Below, one piece after another: positions 8,382-15,664 of a stretch of DNA of 64,000 nucleotides. The DNA comes from Botrimarina colliarenosi (GTDB lineage: Bacteria; Planctomycetota; Planctomycetia; Pirellulales; Lacipirellulaceae). The stretch is taken from positions 106,309 through 170,308 of the forward strand of contig NZ_SJPR01000006.1 of assembly GCF_007859955.1 (NCBI RefSeq), read 5' to 3'. The position numbers were made by a program, and so were the translations under genes. The notes beneath the pieces are model-generated. The model saw nothing but the letters and a program-made list of their open reading frames with translations. It did not search any database and had not been told where the DNA came from. The stretch's first letter is position 1. Each line of letters starts with the position of its first letter.

Positions 8382-9130
8382 ATGGATGTTCACCGGTTGT
8401 TCTCAGATAAGTCCGATTTGTACGCGCGGGCTCGGCCGAAATACCCGGCTGACATCTACGGCTACCTCGCAGCGGTTACCCCGCATCGCGACATGGCATG
8501 GGACTGCGCTTGTGGCAACGGGCAGGTTGCCGTCGGATTAGCAGAGTATTTCGGTCGCATTGAAGCAACCGACGTTAGTGCCGAGCAGATATCCAATGCT
8601 CCGACCGTTGAAGGTGTTCACTTTTCGGTTTCAGAATCGGAGTCGACCCCGTTTGATGATCAGTCGTTCGATCTCGTTTGTGTGGGCCAAGCCCTTCACT
8701 GGTTTGACTACGATCGTTTCTGGTCTGAACTGGATCGTGTGTTGAAGCCCGGTGGCGTTTTGCGGCGTGGGGGTATGTTTTTCCGAATAACAATCCCGGG
8801 ATCGATGAGGTGCTGCGAACCACTCTCTACCCGGTCATCGAGCCCTATTGGTCCAAACGCAATCGGTTGTTGTGGAACCACTACCAAGACGTTCAGGTTC
8901 CATACCGAAGTCTTTCCACACCACAGTTCGAATTCAAGATGGAGTGGAGCGCTGAAGAATTGTTAGCCTACATTCACACTTGGTCCGCTGTGCGGAGGTG
9001 CATGGACGATTTGGGAGAAGATTTCTACGCCGACACGTGCGAACAGCTGAGTCGCGCGTGGGGCGAGGGGTCCGAGCGACGCGATATTCGAATGGATTTT
9101 TGCTTCTTGGCTTCACAGAAGAAGTCCTAG
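8382..9130 (+). pseudogene. Class I SAM methyltransferase broken by a 1-nt deletion
   Basis: The first frame (8382-8966) holds the SAM-binding half: YARARPKYPADIYGYL, WDCACGNGQVAVGLAEYF, IEATDVSAEQI, VCVGQALHWFD, LDRVLKPGGV. It then loses homology. The matching second half continues in another frame (NNNPGIDEVLRTTLYPVIEP, ..., FLASQKKS) to the stop at 9128-9130. Adding a single T to the TTTT run at 8758-8761 joins the two into one protein of about 248 residues of the yeast-Tmt1/UbiE-like type. So this is a recent frameshift or a sequencing error in a T run. The substrate is unknown. Confidence 0.8.
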
Positions 9131-9142
9131 GGCGATTCCGTA

Positions 9143-9216
9143 CGAGCCCCCAGACGTCAGTCGGGGGAGTGAAGCGGGCGCCCGGGTTCCTCCCCCGACT
9201 GACGTCTGGGGGCTCG
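9143..9216. repeat. Nested palindrome, family B copy 1
   Basis: Perfect 27-bp inverted repeat: 9143-9169 and 9190-9216, with a 20-nt spacer. Within each arm CCCCC pairs with GGGGG across AGACGTCAGTC. Other copies are at 26661-26730 and 55405-55480. Confidence 0.9.
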
Positions 9217-9263
9217 CCGTTGATTGAGCGCGGACGCTTCTGCCACCGACCGTCCTGCGTTTT

Positions 9264-9322
9264 GAGCCGCGCACGGAGTAAGCGGAGTGCGCCACCAACT
9301 CCGCTTACTCCGTGCGCGGCTC
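9264..9322. repeat. Perfect 25-bp inverted repeat
   Basis: 9264-9288 and 9298-9322 are exact inverse copies separated by 9 nt (GCGCCACCA). The arm core is CACGGAGTAAGCGGAGT. It lies 47 bp after the family B element and just before the acetate kinase remnant. A hairpin this long could act as a bidirectional terminator, but no T-run is present. Confidence 0.85.
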
Positions 9323-9327
9323 GAGAT

Positions 9328-9426
9328 CTATTCGGTGGCGATTTGCATCGCTTCGCACGCGATCTGTAGCTCCTCGTTTGCGGCCACGACCGACAGCGCC
9401 ATACGGCTCTCGGTCGTGTGGATCGC
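9328..9426 (-). pseudogene. Remnant of the 3' end of an acetate kinase gene
   Basis: The reverse strand reads IHTTESRMALSVVAANEELQ then IACEAMQIATE and a TAG stop. This is the C-terminal ~31 residues of acetate kinase; the intact gene at 10961-12079 ends IHASGSRVALLVVAANEELQ then IAREAVERLADA. The nucleotides are also closely similar, including GTCGTGGCCGCAAACGA. The rest of the gene is missing; upstream is the DUF1593 gene. Confidence 0.8.
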
Positions 9427-9461
9427 CGACTTTTGGCAGATGGGAATCGCCAAAAAGGGAG

Positions 9462-10793
9462 CTAGCGGATTTGGAGAATCACCCGCCGGTACGCATAGAG
9501 ATTCGGGGCGCCGTTGTCGTGCAACTCGAGAATGACGTGAAGATCTTTGCCTGCGGCGTCGGCTGGGACTGTGATGGTCGCGCTCGGGGAGTCGCTATTT
9601 TCAATCGTTACGAAGCCGTTGTAGGAGCTGGGCTCCTGGTAGAAGGTCCACGAGTAGGTAAGGGAGTCGCCGTCGGGGTCGCTGGAACCCTCTGCCTGAA
9701 GAGAAACGCTCGAACCGGACGCTGCCGAGGCCTTTATGATTCGCCGAGTGGCATCGCCGTTGACCACTGCGACGGGGTGGTGGTTGGCCTCGGAGTAGTC
9801 GCCGGTCACGGACCAGTCCATCCGGGCGGCGAAGTCGTTGTCGTAGCCATTGCTCCAGCGTTTAATCGCTTCGGATCCCTCGCTTGTGTTGCTAGACATC
9901 ATGTAGGGGTCGTAGGCTCGCTCTTCCTCCTTGACAGCCGACATGCTCTTGATGCTTGTCTTCTTCGTGAGACTGAAGCGGCCTCCCCAACCCCCTTGGT
10001 CGATCTTGGTGGGGTCATTCAGGCCGTTAGGGTAGACGTGCATGAAGGCGGGCGTATCGCCTTCGGTCGACCACTTCCGATCGGGATACACAGCGCCAAG
10101 CGGTCCGTGATTCTGGATGTGCTCGTCCAGGTACTCGTCGGACGGTTGCCAGCCGTAGACGCCTGTCGCACGGATGTAGAGCACCTTTGGGAAATTCTTA
10201 GCGATCCAGGCGCCGGCGTCGTCCTGGCCGAGGATATCGAAGATGCAGATCTTGCTGAGAAACGCGGAGAGCTCGTCGGCGGATCGTGTGTGCTGCACCT
10301 TCCAGATCGCTTGCGCGACGGTGTTGGCCCCTCCCCAGCAACCGACCCAGACCGGGCGAGGGTCGTCTTTGTCGACCGAGGCAATGATCAAATCCGAGCC
10401 GGGGCTATCCTTCCCTTCGCCGACATCGCTCATCCCGTAGCCCATCTGCCCGAGGACGGAGATCGACCTTAGGTGCTCGACCGAAGGAAATCCCTCCGCA
10501 TGGACGCGGAGGTTCGGCAGCGCCTCACCATAGGCATCGACAATCCGGTCGAGCATTACCGTACTGCTCTGCCTCTTCTTCCAGCACCCCGTCGAAACGA
10601 TCAAGCCTTCGATGTCGAACTCGTTTGCGCAGACGAGTTGCCGTACGAGGGACTGCTCGTCGTCGGGGTCAGCCCCGAGGTCGGTGGTGTTAATCACCCT
10701 CGGTTTGTAGGTGGTCCTTTCGGGCGCTGAGTCCGCATATGCGATCTTGTCGCCGGTCAGTAAGCCAACCATCGCTATAAACATGAGTTTCAT
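9462..10793 (-). CDS. Secreted DUF1593 (nucleoside-hydrolase-like) protein
   Basis: 443 residues from the ATG at 10793; a longer frame reaches 10859, but the signal peptide MKLMFIAMVGLLTGDKIAYA supports the internal start. The DUF1593 domain begins at about residue 28 with RVINTTDLGADPDDEQSLVR, an Asp-rich signature shared with inosine-uridine nucleoside hydrolases, and continues with LIVSTGCW, WVGCWGGANTVAQA and HVYPNGLNDPTKIDQGGWGG. The last ~90 residues (VVNGDATRRIIKASAASGSS, DPDGDSLTYSWTFYQEPSSY) form an Ig-like, probably carbohydrate-binding, domain. Such proteins are usually annotated as cellulose-binding or ribosyl hydrolases, but activity is unproven. It is inserted between ackA and a copy of the ackA 3' end. 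Confidence 0.8.
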   Translation of the reverse strand: MKLMFIAMVGLLTGDKIAYADSAPERTTYKPRVINTTDLGADPDDEQSLVRQLVCANEFDIEGLIVSTGCWKKRQSSTVMLDRIVDAYGEALPNLRVHAEGFPSVEHLRSISVLGQMGYGMSDVGEGKDSPGSDLIIASVDKDDPRPVWVGCWGGANTVAQAIWKVQHTRSADELSAFLSKICIFDILGQDDAGAWIAKNFPKVLYIRATGVYGWQPSDEYLDEHIQNHGPLGAVYPDRKWSTEGDTPAFMHVYPNGLNDPTKIDQGGWGGRFSLTKKTSIKSMSAVKEEERAYDPYMMSSNTSEGSEAIKRWSNGYDNDFAARMDWSVTGDYSEANHHPVAVVNGDATRRIIKASAASGSSVSLQAEGSSDPDGDSLTYSWTFYQEPSSYNGFVTIENSDSPSATITVPADAAGKDLHVILELHDNGAPNLYAYRRVILQIR

Positions 10794-10960
10794 GAAGAGT
10801 GTCCGCCTGCGAAATAGTCGAACTAGAATTGCCGAATGCGCCGTATCGATAAGAAGCAATTCGAGTGAGAAGGATGCTAGAAGGATTATCCATCAAAAGC
10901 GACGGCCGAGGCAAGCGATCGTAAGTCAGCGGGATCGCGAGCGACCCGACCCAATACAAC

Positions 10961-12079
10961 TCACGCATCGGCTAGACGCTCGACCGCTTCGCGGGCAATC
11001 TGTAGTTCTTCGTTTGCGGCCACGACCAACAGCGCCACACGGCTCCCGGAGGCATGGATCGAGCGGTCGTCGCTTGAAGACGCATCGTTCGCGTCCGTGT
11101 CGAGATGGGCGCCGAGTATCGTCAGACGCTCGGCGACGCGCTCTCGGATCACGGCGCAGCGTTCGCCGACGCCGGCGGTGTAGACCACCGCGTCGAGGCC
11201 CCCCATCGCCGTCGCGTAGGCGCCGACGTACTTCGCGATGCGATAGACGTAGGCCTCCACCGCCAGCATCGCGTCGGCGTCTCCCTCGTCGGCGCGGCGG
11301 AGCACCTCGCGCAGGTCGCTCTCGTCGCAGTAGCCGCGGAGGCCGCTGTCGCGATTGAGCAGGTGATCGACCTCGTCGGCGGACATGCCGAGTTCACGCT
11401 GGAGAAACAGCAGAACGCCCGAGTCGAGGTCGCCCGAGCGGGTCGCCATCACCAGCCCTTCCAGCGGCGTCATCCCCATCGAGGTATCGACCGAGCGGCC
11501 ACGATCGACGGCGCACGCGCTCGCCCCGGCGCCGAGGTGCAGCACGACGGTTCGCAGCATCTCGATCGGCTTCTCAAGCAGCTCCGCCGCGCGCCGCGAC
11601 GCCCAGGCGTGCGACGAGCCGTGGAAACCGTAGCGACGCACGCCGTGCTCGACCGCGAGCCGTTTGGGGATCGCGTAGCGGCTGGCGTAGAGCGGCATCG
11701 TGGCGTGGAACGCCGTGTCGAAGACCGCGACGTGTTGCGCCGCGGGGAACCGCTCGCGCGCCAGGCGGATGCCGAGCACGTTGGCCGGGTTGTGGAGCGG
11801 CGCCAGCGGGGTGAGCCGTTCGATCTCGGCGAGCACTTCGTCGTCGATAAGCGTTGGCGCGACAAACCGGACGCCGCCGTGGACCACCCGGTGCGCGACC
11901 AAGTCGGGCTCGCAGCCTAGCTCGTCGCAGATTTGCTGGAGGCCCGCTGCGTGATCGGCGACGGCGTCGGTCGAGCCGATGCCTTCAACCGATCCGCGGC
12001 CGATTTCGTTGTCGCCAGGCTGCTCGAACAATCGGTGCTTGATCGACGAGCTGCCGCAGTTCAGGACGAGCACCTTCAT
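10961..12079 (-). CDS. ackA: Acetate kinase
   Basis: 372 residues. Phosphotransfer between ATP and acetate to give acetyl phosphate. The family signatures are present: VLNCGSSSIK (residues 4-13), HRVVHGG, FDTAFHATMP, YGFHGSSHAW, HLGAGASACAV, DTSMGMTPLEGLVMATRSGD and the C-terminal VVYTAGVGER and VVAANEELQIA. At 372 residues it is slightly shorter than the usual ~400, mostly in the N-terminal half. Its start codon overlaps the pta stop (12076-12079, ATGA), so the two are translated as a coupled pair for acetyl-CoA/acetate interconversion. Confidence 0.95.
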   Translation of the reverse strand: MKVLVLNCGSSSIKHRLFEQPGDNEIGRGSVEGIGSTDAVADHAAGLQQICDELGCEPDLVAHRVVHGGVRFVAPTLIDDEVLAEIERLTPLAPLHNPANVLGIRLARERFPAAQHVAVFDTAFHATMPLYASRYAIPKRLAVEHGVRRYGFHGSSHAWASRRAAELLEKPIEMLRTVVLHLGAGASACAVDRGRSVDTSMGMTPLEGLVMATRSGDLDSGVLLFLQRELGMSADEVDHLLNRDSGLRGYCDESDLREVLRRADEGDADAMLAVEAYVYRIAKYVGAYATAMGGLDAVVYTAGVGERCAVIRERVAERLTILGAHLDTDANDASSSDDRSIHASGSRVALLVVAANEELQIAREAVERLADA

Positions 12080-14175
12080 TCGGCGGCCTCCTCAGGCTGG
12101 GCCTGGATCGCGGTGATCGCCACGGTGTTGACGATGTCATCGACCAAACAGCCACGGCTGAGGTCGTTGACCGGCTTGCGCAGGCCTTGCAGGATCGGGC
12201 CGATCGCCACCGCGCGGGCCGAACGCTGCACCGCCTTGTAGGTGTTGTTGCCCGAGTCGAGGTCGGGGAACACGAACACGGTCGCTTGGCCGGCCACTTG
12301 GCTGCCGGGGAGTTTGGACTTGGCGACCGAGGCGTCGACCGCGGCGTCGTACTGGATGGGGCCCTCGACCGACAGGTCGGGCGCGCGCTCGCGGACGAGC
12401 CGCGTCGCCTCGCGGACCTTGTCGACCGCGGCGCCGGTCCCCGACGCGCCGGTCGAGTAAGAGAGCATCGCGACACGTGGCGTCACGCCGAATCGCCGCG
12501 CCGTGTCGGCCGAGCTGATCGCGATGTCGGCGAGCTGTTCGGGCGTTGGGTCGGGGTTCACCGCACAGTCGCCGTACACGAGGACGCGGTCGGCGAGGCA
12601 CATGAGGAAGACGCTCGACACGATCGAGCACTCGGGCCGCGTGCGGATCACCTGCAGGGCGGGACGGATCGTCTGGGCCGTGGTGTGCATGGCGCCGGAG
12701 ACCATGCCGTCGGCGTCGCCGACCTCGACCATCATCGTGCCGAAGTAGTTCGGGTCGCCGAGCTGGTCGTACGCCATCGCTTGCGTCACGCCCTTGTGGG
12801 CGCGGAGGCGGGCGAGCTCGTCGGCAAGCCGCTGGCGGTCGGGCGACGTGTGGGGGTCCATCAGCTTGGCGCCGGTCAGGTCGAGACCCAACGTGGCGGC
12901 GCGGGCGGTGATCGTCTCGGGATCGCCGAGGATCACCAGCGACGCCACCTGCCGTCGCAGCAGCACCGCCGCGGCGCGGAGGATACGGTCGTCCTGCCCC
13001 TCGGGGAGGACAATCGTCCGCGGCGCCTTCTTCGCCCGTTCGATCAGGTCGTACTCGAACATCAGCGGCGTGACCCGCTCGGTCCGCGTCACGGCGATCC
13101 GCTCGGCGAGCGCCGCTAGGTCGACCACGCGCTCGAAGGCGCCGAGCGCCGCGGCGATCTTGGTGGCGTTCTCCGGGGCGATCACCGGCCGCACCGCCTC
13201 GACCGCCGTCGCGGCCGAGTAGGTGTCGCAATCGATCGCCATCAGCGGCGGCAGCCAACGCCGCATGCCGTCGAGCAGTCGCTGCACCGAGGTCTCGGGC
13301 GTCAGGCCGCCGGTCAGCAGCACGCCGGCCGCCTTGGGGACGCCGTCCGAGATCAGCGACGCCACCGAGCCCAGGAGGATGTCGGAGCGGTCGCCCGGCG
13401 TGATGACCAGCGCGCCGTCGGCCGTGTGATTGAGGAAGTTCGGCAGCGTCATCGCGGCGACGCGACAGGTGGCGATGTCGCGCTCGGCGACGTCGCCCGG
13501 GTCGTGCAGCCAACGGGCGCCGATCGCCGTGGCCACCTGGGCGAGCGTTGGGCGGGCGAGCGACGGCTCTTCATCGAGGACGTAGACCGGCCCGTCGCCG
13601 AACGGCCGGCGTCGGAACTCTTCCCGCATCGCTTCCGCCTGATCGGGCGCGACGCGGTTGACGAAACTCGCGGCGATGACATTCCCTTGTTCGACAAACG
13701 TGGCGTGCGCCGACCGGGCGCCGCGGATCGTCTCTTCGGCCGACCGGCCGACGCCGGCGCCGACCGTCACCACGGGCGCGCCGAGGTGGACCGCTAGCCG
13801 CGAGTTGAAATCGAACTCGAGCGCCGCCTGCCCGCCGACGTAGTCGGTCCCCTCGCAGAGGACGAAATCAACCTCGGCGGCGCACGCCCGGAACCGGGCC
13901 AGCACTTCTTTGATGAGCGTCGCCTCCTGCCCCTCGGCGACGAGCTGCTCAGCGCGGTTGAGATTGACGCCGACCATCTGCCCGATCGGCGTGGCGAGCC
14001 GGTACCGCTCGCGCACCAGCCGCAGGTGGGGGTCCGCCTCGGGGTCGCCGTCCACCAGCGGGCGGAAGTAGGCGAGCCGCTCGACACGCCGCGACAACAG
14101 CTCCATCAGCCCGAGCACCACGAGCGACTTGCCGCTGTGGGGCTCCCAGGCGACGACATAGGCGGCGTTGGACAT
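12076..14175 (-). CDS. pta: Phosphate acetyltransferase, long form
   Basis: 699 residues, matching the long Pta form. Residues about 1-230 are a CobB/BioD-like P-loop-type domain (YVVAWEPHSGKSLVVLGLME), about 235-345 a DRTGG-like regulatory domain (TPGDRSDILLG, LLTGGLTPETSVQRLL), and about 360-690 the catalytic phosphotransacetylase (RTIVLPEGQDDRILRAA, DPNYFGTMMVEVGDADGMVS, QTIRPALQVI, VAMLSYSTGASGTGA, FPDLDSGNNTYKAVQRSA). It makes acetyl phosphate from acetyl-CoA in the cytoplasm and overlaps ackA by 4 nt. Confidence 0.95.
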   Translation of the reverse strand: MSNAAYVVAWEPHSGKSLVVLGLMELLSRRVERLAYFRPLVDGDPEADPHLRLVRERYRLATPIGQMVGVNLNRAEQLVAEGQEATLIKEVLARFRACAAEVDFVLCEGTDYVGGQAALEFDFNSRLAVHLGAPVVTVGAGVGRSAEETIRGARSAHATFVEQGNVIAASFVNRVAPDQAEAMREEFRRRPFGDGPVYVLDEEPSLARPTLAQVATAIGARWLHDPGDVAERDIATCRVAAMTLPNFLNHTADGALVITPGDRSDILLGSVASLISDGVPKAAGVLLTGGLTPETSVQRLLDGMRRWLPPLMAIDCDTYSAATAVEAVRPVIAPENATKIAAALGAFERVVDLAALAERIAVTRTERVTPLMFEYDLIERAKKAPRTIVLPEGQDDRILRAAAVLLRRQVASLVILGDPETITARAATLGLDLTGAKLMDPHTSPDRQRLADELARLRAHKGVTQAMAYDQLGDPNYFGTMMVEVGDADGMVSGAMHTTAQTIRPALQVIRTRPECSIVSSVFLMCLADRVLVYGDCAVNPDPTPEQLADIAISSADTARRFGVTPRVAMLSYSTGASGTGAAVDKVREATRLVRERAPDLSVEGPIQYDAAVDASVAKSKLPGSQVAGQATVFVFPDLDSGNNTYKAVQRSARAVAIGPILQGLRKPVNDLSRGCLVDDIVNTVAITAIQAQPEEAAE

Positions 14176-14290
14176 GGCAAGCGATCGACGTGGTGGGGCG
14201 GCGGGGCTCGTTCTTTCCCCCTGATGCTCGCTCTAATCCTTCTCACGGCCTAGCCCACTCTCGCTCCGTTCTCTAGCCGACGACCCCGAA

Positions 14291-14896
14291 ATGATTCCCA
14301 CCATTGAACTCGCCGCGGTCGCCGCGTCGGCCCTTTACGGCATCCTCCGCGGGGTGCGGAACGGCTTCGACGTGGTCGGTATTTTTAGTGTCGCGGCGGC
14401 TACCGCGTTCGGTGGCGGCACGCTGCGTGACCTGTTCCTCGACCGCCGGCCGCTCTTCTGGGTCGAGCGCGAATCGCTGCTCTGGATGGTGCTCGGCCTG
14501 TCGGTGATCGGCGCCATCGTGCCGCGTCGGCTGGCCCGTATCGAGCCGCTGCTGATCTGGCCCGACGCCATCGGCCTCGGCCTGTTCAGCGTGGCCGGCA
14601 CGGCGGTCGCGTTGCAGTCGGGCATGACGCCGTTGATCGCGGCGGTGATGGGCGTCATCACCGGCACGTTCGGCGGCGTGATCTGCGACGTCATCTTCAA
14701 TGAGACGCCGAGCCTGTTCCGCACGACCCCGCTCTGCGCCACCTGCGCGCTGCTCGGCTCGGTGGTCTACCTCGCAATGGCCGCGCTCGAGGTCCCCGTC
14801 ACGGTGTCACAACCGGTGGCGACCGCCGCGGCGGCGACGCTGCGATTGGTGGCGGTGTGGCGCAACTGGACGCTGCCGGTGCGCTCGATCGCCTGA
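14291..14896 (+). CDS. TRIC-like (UPF0126) cation channel family membrane protein
   Basis: 201 residues, almost entirely membrane helices (about seven). Two homologous halves are visible, each with a glycine-rich motif: AAATAFGGGTLRDLFLDR (about residues 35-52) and MGVITGTFGGVICDVIFNE (about 119-137). This internal repeat defines the UPF0126/TRIC family of potassium-permeable trimeric channels. It is divergent from pta with 115 bp between. No operon partner is evident. Confidence 0.85.
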   Translation: MIPTIELAAVAASALYGILRGVRNGFDVVGIFSVAAATAFGGGTLRDLFLDRRPLFWVERESLLWMVLGLSVIGAIVPRRLARIEPLLIWPDAIGLGLFSVAGTAVALQSGMTPLIAAVMGVITGTFGGVICDVIFNETPSLFRTTPLCATCALLGSVVYLAMAALEVPVTVSQPVATAAAATLRLVAVWRNWTLPVRSIA

Positions 14897-15033
14897 CGAC
14901 GAATTCGAGACGTGAGCCGACGGCGCTAGCCGCGGGTGAGAAAACGCGTAGCTGCGCCCCTCGACCTCAAGCGGCCAGACGCTACCGTTTGCCGTGGTAC
15001 CGCCGTTCAGTATCGACTCCTGGAGTACTCCTG

Positions 15034-15615
15034 ATGTCAACCATTGTCGCAATACGCAAGAAAGACAGAGCCGTGATTGCGGCGGATACTCAGGTATCGG
15101 AGGGCTCAACACTCGTTTCTTCGGAAATGTTGCGAAGTCCGACCAAGATTCATGCAATTGGCGGCGGCTACATGGGTATCGTCGGAAGCGTCGCGCACCA
15201 TCGCGTCATCCGCTCGTTAGCGACGGAGAAAGCGGACTACTTCAATTTTGAGAGTGCAGATGCCCTCTTTGAAACCCTGCGTCGAATCCACCCAATACTC
15301 CGAGATGAGTACTACTTATTAACATCGGAGAAGGACAGTGACAGTCAGCCCTACGAATCAAATCACATGACAGGTTTGGTCGTTAGTCCGGCGGGAGTCT
15401 TCTCTTTCGATACCTATCGTGAGGTGTCCGAGTACCATTCTTTCTGGGCGGTTGGGTCGGGCGGTGACTATGCACTTGGCGCCCTTGCCGCGATCTACGA
15501 TTCGAGTGAATCCGTGGAAGCGGTAGCCGAAGCAGCGGTTACTGCAGCGTGCCGATTTGACTCGGGAAGTGGTTTGCCCATCGAGTTGCGGTCAGTTCGA
15601 TTGCAACAGCAGTAA
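15034..15615 (+). CDS. HslV/proteasome-beta-like Ntn hydrolase
   Basis: 193 residues. After the Met comes STIVAIRKKDRAVIAADTQV, aligning with the mature N-terminus of HslV (TTIVxVRxxGxVVIAGDGQ) but with Ser as the putative nucleophile. A family lysine lies in LRSPTKIHAIGGGYMGIVGS, and the late motif WAVGSGGDYALGALAAIYDS matches the HslV GSGGxYAxAAA segment. A GGAG lies 9 nt upstream of the ATG at 15034. There is no HslU or other unfoldase gene beside it, so it is either a stand-alone peptidase or a non-proteolytic relative. Confidence 0.75.
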   Translation: MSTIVAIRKKDRAVIAADTQVSEGSTLVSSEMLRSPTKIHAIGGGYMGIVGSVAHHRVIRSLATEKADYFNFESADALFETLRRIHPILRDEYYLLTSEKDSDSQPYESNHMTGLVVSPAGVFSFDTYREVSEYHSFWAVGSGGDYALGALAAIYDSSESVEAVAEAAVTAACRFDSGSGLPIELRSVRLQQQ

Positions 15616-15664
15616 GGAAAGTCACACACCTGGCTAGCCTTGTCCGCGGCGTCTTTGGCGGTAC

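Noticed and set aside
9312..10472. 386-codon plus-strand frame opposite the DUF1593 gene
   Set aside because: Antisense to a well-supported secreted protein; it begins in a palindrome and has no recognisable domain.
12137..13513. 458-codon open frame on the minus strand within pta
   Set aside because: It is a shifted-frame shadow of pta: Arg/Pro/Gly-rich, no domain, while the pta frame is conserved throughout.
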